Numbered from the stretch's first letter, positions 9,150 to 18,232 are shown. The stretch is DNA of 32,315 bases from Thermovenabulum gondwanense (GCF_001601575.1 NZ_LOHZ01000047.1:1-32315), one strand, 5' to 3'. Translations and numbers: made by a program. Notes: generated by a model from the letters alone, not told the origin.

Positions 9150-11000
9150 ATGTTATATGGATGTTGGGGCAAAGTAATTGAAGTTGACTTAAGTGAAAAG
9201 GTAATAAATGTGAAAGAAATACCGCAATATCTTTGGGTTGAGCATCTTGGCGGGTCGGGGTTAGCAGCAAGGCTGATGTATGAGGAAAAAGTTTATAATG
9301 CTGACCCTTTGGATAGCAATAATGTACTTATTTTTATAACAGGTATGCTCACGGGTACACCTGTACCTACCAGCTGTAAATTGAGCGTTTGTGCAAAATC
9401 TCCCCTTACTGGATACTGGGGAGAGTCTACAGTGGGAGGGTACTTCGGAGCAGAGTTGAAAAAGGCGGGTTATGATGGGATAATACTTAGAGGAAAATCT
9501 CAAAGCCCTGTTTACATCGTGATAGAAGACGAAAATATCGAAATTAAAGATGGCTGTTATTTATGGGGGGCTGATACATACAGGACAACAGAAATAATAA
9601 GGGAAAAAGAAGGGAAAAAATTTCAAGTAGCAGCCATTGGACCCGCTGGAGAAAAGATGGTATTAATATCTTCTATTATGGTTGGTGGAGTGGAAGCCAG
9701 GGCTGCAGGAAGGATAGGAATCGGAGCGGTAATGGGTTCGAAAAATATAAAAGCTATTGCTGTAAAAGGAACGAAAAAGCCAAATGTGGCTGATAAAGAA
9801 AAATTAATGAAAAATATGACTGCAGTTATAGAGACTATTAAAAATAATACAAAAATGCTGGGTCAATTTGGAACGGCGGGAGGAGTTCAAGCGGTGGAAG
9901 CGTTTGGAGACCTCCCAATAAAGAACTGGTCTCTCGGGACATGGGAGGAAGGAGCTTCAAAGACCTGCGGACAGTATATAGCAAAAACTGCATTTGCAGG
10001 TCATTACGGGTGCTTTGCATGTCCTATAAGGTGCGGAAAAGATGTAAAAGTTTTCATAGGTCCCTACAAAGAAATGATAGCTCATGGGCCTGAGTATGAG
10101 ACCTGCGCCGGCTTTGGGGCAAATCTTTTAAACGATGATATAAACGTAATAATAGCAGCTAATGACCTATGCAATAGGTATGGTCTTGATACTATATCAA
10201 CATCATCTGTGATTGCTTGGGCGATGGAATGCTACGAAAATGGGCTAATAAGTAAAGAAGATACTGGTGGATTGGAATTGAATTGGGGAAATGGGGATGT
10301 TATTATAAAACTTGTAGAGCTTATAGGGCAAAACATTGGTTTTGGGAAGTTTTTAGGCCAAGGGGTAAAACGCGCATCAAATGAAATAGGAGGGCTAGCA
10401 AAGGAATTTGCTGTGGAAACTAAAGGATTGGAATGTGCTTACCATGATCCGAGGGCTTTTACTTCAATGGCGGTAAACTACGCTACTGCCAACCGAGGAG
10501 CATGTCATTTAGAAGCTTTGAGCTATATGGCGGAACAAGGAGTATTTCCATTATCATCTTTAGGATTTCAAAAAGAGTACGACTTTCACGGTGCAGAAAA
10601 CAAAGCTGAGATTGCCGTTTTAATGCAAAACTATATGGAAATTTTTAATGCCTCAGGTTTATGTAAATTTTTAATAAGGGGTAAAGTGGGTCCGAATATT
10701 ATAGCTGATTGGATATCTTGTGTTAGCGGTCAATCATTCGATGAAAGTCTACTTATAAAAATAGGAGAAAGGAACTACAATTTAAAAAGGATGTTTAATT
10801 TTAAGCTGGGGGTTACAAGGAAAGACGATTACTTGCCACCAAGGCTTGGTGTACATGACAAGAAAACCGGTAGGACGGCAGGAGTAATACCTTATATCAA
10901 CAAGATGATGGTGGAGTACTATAGACTTAGGGGGTGGTCTGAAGAAGGGGTGCCCACCAGGGAAAAGCTAGCTGAATTAAAACTCGATTATTTATTGTAG
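9150..11000 (+). CDS. Tungsten-type aldehyde:ferredoxin oxidoreductase
   Basis: This 616-residue enzyme of the AOR family oxidises aldehydes to carboxylates with ferredoxin, using a tungsto-bispyranopterin and one 4Fe-4S cluster. The N-terminal domain is typical (GCWGKVIEVDLS, GSGLAARLMYEE, TGTPVPTSCKLSV). Cluster ligands are visible as C288-x2-C291-x3-C295 and a fourth Cys near 505 in SGLCKFL. Length matches the family. The start is ATG 9150 behind AAGGAGG at 9135-9141; an earlier in-frame ATG at 9114 lies within panE. In this operon the aldehyde could be malonate semialdehyde from the aminotransferase, but many aldehydes are possible. IclR follows after 8 bases. Confidence 0.9.
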   Translation: MLYGCWGKVIEVDLSEKVINVKEIPQYLWVEHLGGSGLAARLMYEEKVYNADPLDSNNVLIFITGMLTGTPVPTSCKLSVCAKSPLTGYWGESTVGGYFGAELKKAGYDGIILRGKSQSPVYIVIEDENIEIKDGCYLWGADTYRTTEIIREKEGKKFQVAAIGPAGEKMVLISSIMVGGVEARAAGRIGIGAVMGSKNIKAIAVKGTKKPNVADKEKLMKNMTAVIETIKNNTKMLGQFGTAGGVQAVEAFGDLPIKNWSLGTWEEGASKTCGQYIAKTAFAGHYGCFACPIRCGKDVKVFIGPYKEMIAHGPEYETCAGFGANLLNDDINVIIAANDLCNRYGLDTISTSSVIAWAMECYENGLISKEDTGGLELNWGNGDVIIKLVELIGQNIGFGKFLGQGVKRASNEIGGLAKEFAVETKGLECAYHDPRAFTSMAVNYATANRGACHLEALSYMAEQGVFPLSSLGFQKEYDFHGAENKAEIAVLMQNYMEIFNASGLCKFLIRGKVGPNIIADWISCVSGQSFDESLLIKIGERNYNLKRMFNFKLGVTRKDDYLPPRLGVHDKKTGRTAGVIPYINKMMVEYYRLRGWSEEGVPTREKLAELKLDYLL

Positions 11001-11008
11001 GAGGAAAT

Positions 11009-11806
11009 ATGGAAAATAAAAATTTAGTAAAGTCGGTAATAAAAGCCCTTGAGATAATTGAGCTTCTTAATGTAGAAGGAGAACTCAGCATTAAAGAGAT
11101 AAGTACAAAACTTGAGTTAGAAAAAACCACCGTCCACCGATTAATAACAACCTTAAAAGAAAAAGGGTATGTAATTCAAAACGATAAAGACCGGAGATAT
11201 TCTAATAGTTTCAAACTGTTTGAATTAGGTAATAGGACAATTGAAAGGTTGGGATTAAGACGTCAGGCACAGCCTTATTTGGAAGAGCTTGCTGAAAAAA
11301 GCCATGAAACGGTAAATCTAGCAATTCTAGATGGAAAATATGTAATGTACATTGATAAAATTGAAAGCAGTGAAACTATAAAAGTAGCATTGGAAATTGG
11401 TAAAAAGCTCCCGTGCTATTGTACAGGTTTGGGTAAAGCTATACTGGCTTATATGAGCGAGCAAAAGGTTCTGGAGCTTTTAAAAAGCGAACCCCTGAAA
11501 GAATTTACTCCAAATACTATTACCGATTTGAGTAAATTAATGCGAGAATTGAGAAAAATTAGAGAACAAGGATACAGTGTAGATAATGAAGAATATGTGC
11601 AAGGTTTAATATGCGTTGCTTCACCTATTATTAATAAGCAGGGAGAACCAATTGCAGCCATGAGCATTGCTATACCAAAGTATAGAATCGAAGAAGGGAA
11701 AAAGGACTTAGACTATTTTGCTTCTCTGGTAAAGGAGACAGCTCAAAAATTTTCAAAAGAGCTCTGGAGTTTTTCTAAACCCCCCTTGACAAATAAGAAT
11801 CGATAG
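11009..11806 (+). CDS. IclR-family transcriptional regulator
   Basis: This 265-residue regulator has an N-terminal winged helix-turn-helix (about residues 8-68, SIKEISTKLELEKTTVHRLI) and a C-terminal IclR effector-binding domain (ETVNLAILDGKYVMYIDKIES, CYCTGLGKAILAY, SVDNEEYVQGLICVASPI). IclR proteins typically control catabolic operons by binding a pathway metabolite. It is the last gene of the P1 peptidase-panE-AOR unit, with GGAGG overlapping the AOR stop, so it probably regulates this island and possibly the inverted repeat at 77-94. The effector is unknown. The promoter of the next unit starts inside its 3' end. Confidence 0.92.
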   Translation: MENKNLVKSVIKALEIIELLNVEGELSIKEISTKLELEKTTVHRLITTLKEKGYVIQNDKDRRYSNSFKLFELGNRTIERLGLRRQAQPYLEELAEKSHETVNLAILDGKYVMYIDKIESSETIKVALEIGKKLPCYCTGLGKAILAYMSEQKVLELLKSEPLKEFTPNTITDLSKLMRELRKIREQGYSVDNEEYVQGLICVASPIINKQGEPIAAMSIAIPKYRIEEGKKDLDYFASLVKETAQKFSKELWSFSKPPLTNKNR

Positions 11807-11815
11807 CATTAAAAT
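11786..11815 (+). promoter_or_regulatory. Sigma-A promoter for the T-box/paaK transcript
   Basis: TTGACA (11786-11791), an 18-base spacer and TAAAAT (11810-11815) form a near-consensus promoter. The -35 box overlaps the last codons of iclR. Transcription would start near 11822, about 40 bases before the T-box stem I. Confidence 0.7.
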
Positions 11816-11861
11816 TATTAATAACATTTGAATGATTTTATAAAGTAATAATTTAATCGGA

Positions 11862-12094
11862 TAAAGGTAATGAGGGAAAGAGTAGTCCGTAATACCTTAT
11901 AAGAGAGCCGGCGGTGGGTGCGAGCCGGCAGGTTTCCGGATGAAGTACATTCCCGTAACCGCAGGCTGAAAATAAGTAGGCCGGGCCGTTTTCCGCGTTA
12001 AAGGAACAGGAGGGGATTTATTCCGGTTTTACCGGGATGAATCAAGTAGGGTGGTACCGCGAGAAAACTCGCCCCTTTTGGGGCGAGTTTTTTT
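11862..12094 (+). ncRNA. T-box leader riboswitch, specifier probably TAC (Tyr)
   Basis: All hallmarks of a T-box are present. Stem I begins near 11866: base pairing GGGAA with TTCCC; AGTA at 11881-11884, facing GAA at 11942-11944; an AGAGAGCCGGC distal region at 11902-11912. The T-box sequence AGGGTGGTACCGCG is at 12048-12061. A terminator pairs AAAACTCGCCCC (12064-12075) with GGGGCGAGTTTT (12080-12091) before a T run. The specifier loop reads TGAAGTACA at 11941-11949. TAC (11946-11948) is favoured because specifiers mostly end in C and are followed by a purine; GTA (Val) in the neighbouring register is the alternative. Uncharged tRNA would stabilise the antiterminator and switch on paaK. Confidence 0.93.
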
Positions 12095-12152
12095 ATACGG
12101 AAAAAATTATATTTTAGATAAAACTAAACGATCAGCGAGGGGGATATTAAGA

Positions 12153-13448
12153 ATGCTTTTTAAAGAGATTGAATCTATGCCGAGAAAAAAATTGGAAGAA
12201 TTGCAGCTTGAACGGCTAAAAAAAATAGTTAATTACGCTTATGAAAATGTACCCTTTTACAAAAAAACCTTTGACAAAATCGGATTAAAGCCGGAACATA
12301 TAAAAACTGTGAAGGATATAGAGAAAATTCCCTTTACTACTAAAGAGGATTTAAGAGATAGCTATCCCTATGGTATGTTTGCAGTACCGCTTAAAAAGGT
12401 GGTAAGGCTTCATGCATCCTCGGGGACAACCGGCAGGCCTACGGTGGTGGGATATACAAAAAGGGACTTGAATATCTGGTCGGAGCTGGTAGCAAGGGTC
12501 GCATTTATGGCGGGAGTCAGGGAAGAGGATGTAGCGCAGATTGCTTTCAGTTATGGGCTTTTTACCGGAGCTTTTGGCCTGCATTACGGACTGGAGAAAA
12601 TAGGAGCAACGGTAGTCCCCATCTCCAGCGGGAATACGGAAAGGCAAATTACAATCATGAAGGACTTTGGCTCCACCGTTCTCGTAAGTACGCCTTCTTA
12701 TGCCCTGTATATGGCGGAAGTGGCGATGGAGATGGGCGTTAAGAAGGAAGATTTAAAATTAAGGCTTGGCCTTTTTGGAGCCGAAGGTTCCACAAAAGAG
12801 ATGAGGAAGGAAATTGAACGCCTCTTTGGAATAAACGCTACCGAGAATTACGGACTGAGCGAAATAATAGGGCCGGGGGTGTCTGGAGAATGTGAAGAAA
12901 AAGATGGTCTTCACATTGCCGAGGATCATTTTCTGGTGGAAGTGATTGACCCCAATACCGGGAAGGTGCTGGAATACGGACAAAAAGGAGAACTGGTCAT
13001 CACCACCCTTACCAAAGAGGCAATACCCCTGCTGAGGTATAGAACAAGGGATATAACGAGCTTAAATCCGGAGCCCTGCAAGTGCGGCAGGACGCTGGTA
13101 AAAATGAGCTCTGTAGAAGGAAGAACCGATGACATGCTTATTATAAGGGGTGTGAACGTATATCCCTCCCAGATTGAAAGCGTTCTTATGAGCATAAAGG
13201 GCATAGGTCCCCATTATGAGATAGTAGTTACCAAAAAAGGATATTTGGATGAATTGACGGTAAATGTGGAACTGGCAGACCCGGAAGTTTTGGATGAATA
13301 CCATAAGCTGGAAGAATTAAGAAATCTTATTAAAAATAAATTGCGCTCGGTTATTCAGATCGATGCAAATGTGAAACTGGTAGAACCCAAAAGCCTTGCC
13401 AGATTTGAGGGAAAAGCAAAAAGGGTTAAGGATTTACGAAACAAATAA
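12153..13448 (+). CDS. paaK: Phenylacetate-CoA ligase family (aryl-acid CoA ligase)
   Basis: This 431-residue adenylate-forming enzyme converts an aryl acetate, ATP and CoA to aryl-acetyl-CoA (AMP-forming). Visible motifs are the P-loop [16 protein letters not shown] (about residues 89-104), [27 protein letters not shown] and [16 protein letters not shown]. Length and C-terminal domain match PaaK. The start is ATG 12153 behind GAGGGGG; longer in-frame readings run into the T-box terminator. With iorAB downstream, aryl-acetyl-CoA is the shared intermediate, and the T-box suggests use in amino acid synthesis. The aryl group (phenyl, 4-hydroxyphenyl or indolyl) cannot be read directly. Confidence 0.9.
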   Translation: MLFKEIESMPRKKLEELQLERLKKIVNYAYENVPFYKKTFDKIGLKPEHIKTVKDIEKIPFTTKEDLRDSYPYGMFAVPLKKVVRLHASSGTTGRPTVVGYTKRDLNIWSELVARVAFMAGVREEDVAQIAFSYGLFTGAFGLHYGLEKIGATVVPISSGNTERQITIMKDFGSTVLVSTPSYALYMAEVAMEMGVKKEDLKLRLGLFGAEGSTKEMRKEIERLFGINATENYGLSEIIGPGVSGECEEKDGLHIAEDHFLVEVIDPNTGKVLEYGQKGELVITTLTKEAIPLLRYRTRDITSLNPEPCKCGRTLVKMSSVEGRTDDMLIIRGVNVYPSQIESVLMSIKGIGPHYEIVVTKKGYLDELTVNVELADPEVLDEYHKLEELRNLIKNKLRSVIQIDANVKLVEPKSLARFEGKAKRVKDLRNK

Positions 13449-13453
13449 AAGTA

Positions 13454-13488
13454 TATACAATTAATATAAAAAAGTATAAAATTGTATA
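13454..13488. promoter_or_regulatory. Inverted repeat, possible autoregulatory site of the sigma-54 activator
   Basis: TATACAATT (13454-13462) and AATTGTATA (13480-13488) form a perfect 9-bp inverted repeat with a 17-base spacer, just before the activator gene. The same TATACA half-site recurs at the candidate activator site at 14962-14978. No terminator separates paaK from this gene, so read-through from the T-box promoter is also possible. Binding by the activator is inference. Confidence 0.35.
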
Positions 13489-13499
13489 CGGGTGATAAA

Positions 13500-14888
13500 A
13501 TGACGGTAAAATTAAATGGAAATTCGGAACATGTGGCTCAGTTATTAAAAACAATTATTTCCCTTATACCTGACGCTGTAATGGTAACGGATGAGAAGGG
13601 ATTATGCGTGATGGTAAACCGGGCTTATACCGAAATCAGCGGACTTTCTCAAGAGGATGTACTGGGGAAACCTGCCAATATAGATATTGCGGAAAAGGAA
13701 AGTATTTTAATGAAATCTTTGAAAGAAAAGCGTCCTATCCTGAATGAACTCAGGAGGGTAGGGCCGGAAAAAAAGGAAGTTCTTTGCAGTGCCACCCCAA
13801 TATTTTTCGATGGAGAACTGGTGGGCAGCGTCGGTGTTATGCACGATATTTCCGAAATAAAAAGACTTTCCAGGGAATTGGAGCAAAAAAACCAGCTTCT
13901 TAAGAACCTTCAACCCACCTATACCATTGAGGATATTGTCGGAAAAAGTGAAGCTATTATAAAAGCAAAAGAAAGGGCAAAAGCCTGTGCAGAATTTTTT
14001 GCTACGGTATTGATTTCCGGGGAAAGCGGTACGGGGAAGGAACTCTTTGCCCATGCTATACACAACCTCAGCAAAAGGTCCCAGGGGCCTTTTGTAAGGG
14101 TAAACTGTGCTGCTATTAATAAGGATCTTTTAGAAAGTGAACTTTTTGGATATGAAGGAGGAGCTTTTACCGGCTCCCTTAAAAAGGGTAAAAAAGGTTA
14201 TTTTGAAGAAGCTGACGGCGGCACCATATTTCTCGATGAAGTAAGCGAGCTTTCCATGCCAGCCCAGGCAAAATTATTAAGAGTTTTACAGGAACAGGAA
14301 GTAATAAGGGTAGGGGCTACGGTACCAAGAAAGGTAGACGTAAGGGTTATAGCTGCAACCAACAGGGATTTAGAGGAAGAAGTAAAAGCGGGTAACTTCA
14401 GGAAGGACTTATTTTACCGGTTGGATGTATTATCGATTAAAATACCGCCCCTAAGGGAAAGAAAAGAAGATATACCCCTCCTTTGCCGTCATATTTTAAA
14501 AAAGCTGAATCAAAAATACGGCAGGGGCGTAAATAACATATCCGATGAGGCACTGAAACTTTTATATTCCTATGATTGGCCGGGAAATGTCAGAGAATTG
14601 GAAAATGTCATCAGCAGAGCAATGATAAATATGGATATTTCGGAAAAGGAAATAAAAAAGGAACACATTCCGCCCATCAATATTTTGAAAGAGGAGAAAA
14701 ATAAAGAAGAAGATGGCGTGATTTCCATAAATATAAAGAATAAAAAATGGAAGGAAATTAAAAAAGAATTTGAGAAAAAGGTCTTTGATTATTACCTTAA
14801 AGGTAAAAAAAAGAAAGTGGATATAGCAAGGGAACTCGGGATTACCCGCAGGTCGCTTTATTTAAAAATTGAAGAAAAGGCGAATTAA
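13500..14888 (+). CDS. Sigma-54-dependent PAS/AAA+ transcriptional activator
   Basis: This 462-residue enhancer-binding protein has three parts. An N-terminal PAS sensor spans about residues 15-125. The AAA+ domain spans about 145-375, with Walker A GESGTGKE at 174-181 and the sigma-54 contact loop GAFTGS at 221-226. A short Fis-type helix-turn-helix lies at the C-terminus ([17 protein letters not shown]). No receiver domain is present, so the signal is probably a small ligand or redox state sensed by PAS. The ATG at 13500 follows GGGTGAT; an upstream TTG at 13482 has no ribosome site. Its target is almost certainly the -24/-12 promoter at 15031. Confidence 0.95.
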   Translation: MTVKLNGNSEHVAQLLKTIISLIPDAVMVTDEKGLCVMVNRAYTEISGLSQEDVLGKPANIDIAEKESILMKSLKEKRPILNELRRVGPEKKEVLCSATPIFFDGELVGSVGVMHDISEIKRLSRELEQKNQLLKNLQPTYTIEDIVGKSEAIIKAKERAKACAEFFATVLISGESGTGKELFAHAIHNLSKRSQGPFVRVNCAAINKDLLESELFGYEGGAFTGSLKKGKKGYFEEADGGTIFLDEVSELSMPAQAKLLRVLQEQEVIRVGATVPRKVDVRVIAATNRDLEEEVKAGNFRKDLFYRLDVLSIKIPPLRERKEDIPLLCRHILKKLNQKYGRGVNNISDEALKLLYSYDWPGNVRELENVISRAMINMDISEKEIKKEHIPPINILKEEKNKEEDGVISINIKNKKWKEIKKEFEKKVFDYYLKGKKKKVDIARELGITRRSLYLKIEEKAN

Positions 14889-14925
14889 AAGGGAACAAAA
14901 TTATACATTTTTTGTTCCCTTTTTT
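14887..14925 (+). terminator. Terminator after the sigma-54 activator
   Basis: AAAAGGGAACAAAA (14887-14900) pairs with TTTTGTTCCCTTTT (14910-14923), followed by more T. It overlaps the activator stop codon. Confidence 0.85.
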
Positions 14926-14961
14926 GTGTGTTTAACCGGGCGAATAAAAAGTAAATATAAG

Positions 14962-14978
14962 TATACATAAAATGCATA
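14962..14978. promoter_or_regulatory. Candidate upstream activator site for the sigma-54 operon
   Basis: TATACAT-aaa-ATGCATA is a near-perfect 7-bp inverted repeat about 50 bases upstream of the -24 box. It shares the TATACA half-site with the repeat before the activator gene. The position suits an enhancer-type site, if slightly close. Inference. Confidence 0.4.
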
Positions 14979-15030
14979 ATAAAATATTCATTATCAAAAC
15001 CTTTTGTCTTTTTTACCTTATTCTTACTTG

Positions 15031-15047
15031 TGGCACAATTATTGCTT
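15031..15047 (+). promoter_or_regulatory. Sigma-54 (-24/-12) promoter
   Basis: TGGCAC (15031-15036), five bases, then TTGCTT (15042-15047) matches the RpoN consensus TGGCAC-N5-TTGCA/T closely, with invariant GG and GC correctly spaced. It lies 48 bases before the leucine-type dehydrogenase and just downstream of a gene for a sigma-54 activator. Confidence 0.9.
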
Positions 15048-15094
15048 TAAATTATTTATAAATCGAAACTTAAAGAATAATGGAGGAATAAAAA

Positions 15095-16189
15095 GTGAAA
15101 ATGGATATATTTAAAGAAATGGAAAAACACGGGTTTGAGCAGATTATTTTCAATTATGACAAAACCACCGGGCTTAAAGCGATAATAGCTATTCATGATA
15201 CCACCCTGGGTCCCGCTCTCGGCGGTTGCCGCATGTGGCCTTATGAGACTGAAGACGAAGCTCTTTTTGACGCCATGAGGCTTGCAAAAGGAATGACATA
15301 TAAATGTGCCATTGCCGATACGGATTTTGGCGGAGGAAAGACGGTTATAATAGGAGATCCCAAAAAAGATAAATCCGAAGGGCTTTTTAGAGCTCTGGGA
15401 AGGTTTGTGCAGATGCTGAAAGGGCGTTATTTCACCGGCACGGATCTTGGCACAACAGGGATGGATTTTGTCTATGCCAGCAGGGAATCGGATTATATGG
15501 TAGGTCTGCCAGAGGAATACGGCGGAAGCGGAAATTCAGCTGAACCCACAGCCTACGGTGTTTATATGGGTATGAAAGCTGCCTGCAAAGCAATTTATAA
15601 TGACGACTCTTTGATAGGAAGAAAAATCGCGATTCAGGGAATCGGTAAAGTAGGTTCTATACTTGTAGATTTTCTCGTAAATGAAGGAGTAAAAGATATA
15701 ACTGTTACGGATATTAGCGAAGAAAATGTTACAAAGTTGCTGCAAAAATACCCCTTTATAAAGGCTGTTTCTGCAGAAGATATTTACGAAGTAGATTGCG
15801 ATATTTTTTCACCCTGTGCCCGGGGTGGAATAATAAACGATGAGACGATAAAAAAGTTAAAGTGCAAGATTATTGCCGGGGCCGCCAACAACCAGTTATT
15901 GGAGGAAAAGCACGGGGATATGCTTCATGAAATGGGAATTTTATATGCTCCTGATTACGTTATAAACGCGGGAGGACTTATACAGGTAGCGGATGAATTA
16001 GAAGGGAAAAATAAAGAAAAAAGAAAGGAAAGGGTAATGAAAAAGACCGAAGCTATATACAATATTTTATTAAAAATCTTTACGATAAGCAGAGAAGAAA
16101 ATACCCCCACCTATAAAGTGGCTGATAGGCTTGCGGAGGATAGGATAAATACTATTGGCAAAATGAAAACAAATTATATTCCAAAATAA
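15095..16189 (+). CDS. Leucine/valine-type amino acid dehydrogenase
   Basis: This 364-residue Glu/Leu/Phe/Val dehydrogenase reversibly deaminates branched-chain amino acids to 2-oxoacids with NAD+. Visible are the substrate region GPALGGCRMWPY, the catalytic lysine segment RLAKGMTYKCA, TDLGTTGMDF and the nucleotide-binding IQGIGKVGSILVDFL. Length and motifs favour leucine dehydrogenase over glutamate dehydrogenase (about 420-450 residues); phenylalanine or valine preference cannot be excluded. The GTG at 15095 is spaced 8 bases from GGAGG. It is the first gene of the sigma-54 operon and supplies 2-oxoacids for iorAB or reaminates them. Confidence 0.9.
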   Translation: MKMDIFKEMEKHGFEQIIFNYDKTTGLKAIIAIHDTTLGPALGGCRMWPYETEDEALFDAMRLAKGMTYKCAIADTDFGGGKTVIIGDPKKDKSEGLFRALGRFVQMLKGRYFTGTDLGTTGMDFVYASRESDYMVGLPEEYGGSGNSAEPTAYGVYMGMKAACKAIYNDDSLIGRKIAIQGIGKVGSILVDFLVNEGVKDITVTDISEENVTKLLQKYPFIKAVSAEDIYEVDCDIFSPCARGGIINDETIKKLKCKIIAGAANNQLLEEKHGDMLHEMGILYAPDYVINAGGLIQVADELEGKNKEKRKERVMKKTEAIYNILLKIFTISREENTPTYKVADRLAEDRINTIGKMKTNYIPK

Positions 16190-16251
16190 AAACCATTGTA
16201 ATTTCTCTAATAATTTAATAAAATAAAATTCAAACAGGAAAGGGGATATGG

Positions 16252-17331
16252 GTGAGCAGGATACTCGCCATTAATCCGGGATCAACTTCCACAAAAATTT
16301 CCGTATTTGAAGACCACAGGGAGATATTTACTGAAAATGTTTTGCACGATTATGAAGAACTTAAGGCTTTTAGTAAAGTAATTGATCAGGAAGAATTAAG
16401 GTACAAAGCTATAAAAGAAGCGCTTTTCAAAAGAGGGTTAAATTTTTCCGATTTTGATGTTATAGCTGCAAGGGGAGGAATTCTAAGACCGGTAAGGGCC
16501 GGGGTTTACGCCATTAATGAACTGATGTTAACGGATTTAAAAGATGCGGTGGCAGGAGAACATGCTTCAAATGTAGCGGCGTTTATAGCAAAAAGGATAA
16601 GCGAAAATTTCGATATTCCCGCTTATGTAATAGATCCGGTGTCCGTGGATGAAATGGAAGAAGTGGCACGGATTTCTGGTCTTGCAGGGATTGAAAGGAA
16701 AAGCCTTTCCCACGCTCTGAATATAAGGAGGGTCATTTTTTCTACCGCAGAAAAATACGGTTTTTCCTTTAAAGAAAAAAATTTTATTGTTGCGCATCTC
16801 GGCGGTGGCATTTCAATAGCAGCCGTCAGGAAAGGGCGCATGGTTGATGTGGATAGCGCCAACTGCGAAGGCCCATTTTCCCCCGAAAGAGCCGGCGGCC
16901 TTCCGATACTGGAGCTGGTGGAACTATGTTATTCCGGAAAATACACGAAGGATGAAATGATCAAAAAGCTTATTCAAGAAGGAGGAATTTATTCCTATCT
17001 TGAAACAAAGGATGTAAAAGAAGTTGAAGAAAGGGCTAAAAGTGGAGATAACAGGGCAAGGCTAATTCTTGAAGCTATGATATATCAGATAGCCAAGACA
17101 ATCGGGGAAATGGCAACGGTTTTGAAAGGGAAAGTGGACTACATTATCCTTACCGGCGGAATAGCGAAATCCGAATACATTTGCGAAAAGATTAGGGGAA
17201 GGGTGGGTTTTATAGCAAAAGTAGAAAGGGTTCCCGGGGAAGAAGAAATGCTGGCGCTTGCGGAAGCCGCATTAAGGGTAATCAACGGAATAGAAAAAGT
17301 GCAGGTATACGGGGGTGATTACGTTGATTAA
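16252..17331 (+). CDS. buk: Butyrate kinase (branched-chain acyl kinase)
   Basis: This 359-residue ASKHA-fold kinase makes ATP from an acyl phosphate (butyryl, isobutyryl or isovaleryl). Motifs include the phosphate-1 loop INPGSTSTKISVF at the N-terminus, AARGGILRPV, VAHLGGGISIAAV and ILTGGIAKSEYI. Length is typical. The GTG at 16252 follows GGAAAGGGG. It overlaps the next gene, ptb, by 8 bases, so the two work together: acyl-CoA to acyl-P to acid plus ATP. Confidence 0.95.
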   Translation: MSRILAINPGSTSTKISVFEDHREIFTENVLHDYEELKAFSKVIDQEELRYKAIKEALFKRGLNFSDFDVIAARGGILRPVRAGVYAINELMLTDLKDAVAGEHASNVAAFIAKRISENFDIPAYVIDPVSVDEMEEVARISGLAGIERKSLSHALNIRRVIFSTAEKYGFSFKEKNFIVAHLGGGISIAAVRKGRMVDVDSANCEGPFSPERAGGLPILELVELCYSGKYTKDEMIKKLIQEGGIYSYLETKDVKEVEERAKSGDNRARLILEAMIYQIAKTIGEMATVLKGKVDYIILTGGIAKSEYICEKIRGRVGFIAKVERVPGEEEMLALAEAALRVINGIEKVQVYGGDYVD

Positions 17332-18232
17332 AAACTTTAAGGAGATATTTGAAAGACTTTCAGCCTTTCCCCCCGTAAAGGTAAGCGTAATTCAGGCAGC
17401 GGACGAACCTGTACTGGAAGCTATAAGGGATGCCAAAGGAATGGGCTTTATTAAACCCATACTGGTAGGGGAAAAAAAAGATATATTAAAAAAAGCTGGA
17501 GAGGTAGGTTTAAAGCTTGAAGAAGATGAGATTTTAGACTGCCCTGTCGAGAAAGCAGCAAAGCAAGGAGTAAATCTTGTTTCCCAAAATGCCGCAGAGG
17601 TGCTTATGAAAGGGCTTATAGACACCGCCGCTTTTATGAAAGCAGTCCTGGACCCGGAAGCAGGGCTCAGAACGGGAGAACTACTTAGCCACATGGCAGC
17701 CTTCGAAGTCAATTCCTACCACAAATTATTATTTTTAACAGATGGAGGAGTGAATATTTCACCAACGCTGGAAGAGAAAATATCAATTTTGCAAAATGCA
17801 ATTTTTGCCCTTCGTTGTTTGGGTTATGAAAAACCCAAAGTGGCGGTGCTGTGCGCTGTGGAAACCGTATCTTTAAAAATGCCCGCGACCGTGGATGCGG
17901 CGATTATAAGTAAAATGGCGGAAAGAAATCAAATAAAGGGAGCCATAATCGATGGACCTTTAGCTCTTGACAATGCGGTAAATAAAGATGCCGCCATCCA
18001 TAAAGGGATAAAAAGCCCGGTAGCCGGTGATGCGGATCTTCTGCTCGTTCCCGACATCGAAGCCGGAAATGCCCTGGGGAAATCTTTATCCTTTCTTGCA
18101 AATGGAGCGATGGCGGGAATCGTCCTGGGTGCAAAGGCACCCATAGTCCTTTCCTCCAGGGCAGATAGCAGTTTTTCAAAACTTGCTTCAATTGCTCTGG
18201 CATGCTTAGTAAAGAGGGGTGGAAAGATTTGA
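17324..18232 (+). CDS. ptb: Phosphate butyryltransferase (phosphotransacylase family)
   Basis: This 302-residue enzyme exchanges CoA for phosphate on butyryl or branched acyl-CoA. It has the phosphotransacylase fold signatures KVSVIQAADEPVLEAI near the start and GDADLLLVPDIEAGNALGK late. I place the start at TTG 17324 because GGGGGTG (17311-17317) is then a proper ribosome site; a GTG at 17315 lies inside that site. Its TGA overlaps the TTG of iorA (TTGA), so translation is coupled through buk-ptb-iorA. Specificity for branched or aryl acyl groups is open. Confidence 0.92.
   Translation: MIKNFKEIFERLSAFPPVKVSVIQAADEPVLEAIRDAKGMGFIKPILVGEKKDILKKAGEVGLKLEEDEILDCPVEKAAKQGVNLVSQNAAEVLMKGLIDTAAFMKAVLDPEAGLRTGELLSHMAAFEVNSYHKLLFLTDGGVNISPTLEEKISILQNAIFALRCLGYEKPKVAVLCAVETVSLKMPATVDAAIISKMAERNQIKGAIIDGPLALDNAVNKDAAIHKGIKSPVAGDADLLLVPDIEAGNALGKSLSFLANGAMAGIVLGAKAPIVLSSRADSSFSKLASIALACLVKRGGKI

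Noticed and set aside
11945-11947. GTA (Val) as the T-box specifier.
   Set aside because: Not fully excluded, but specifiers usually end in C and precede a purine, which fits TAC one base later and the aromatic context.
12051-12152. Upstream in-frame extension of the PaaK gene.
   Set aside because: It would start in the T-box core and read through the terminator; ATG 12153 has the ribosome site and matches family length.
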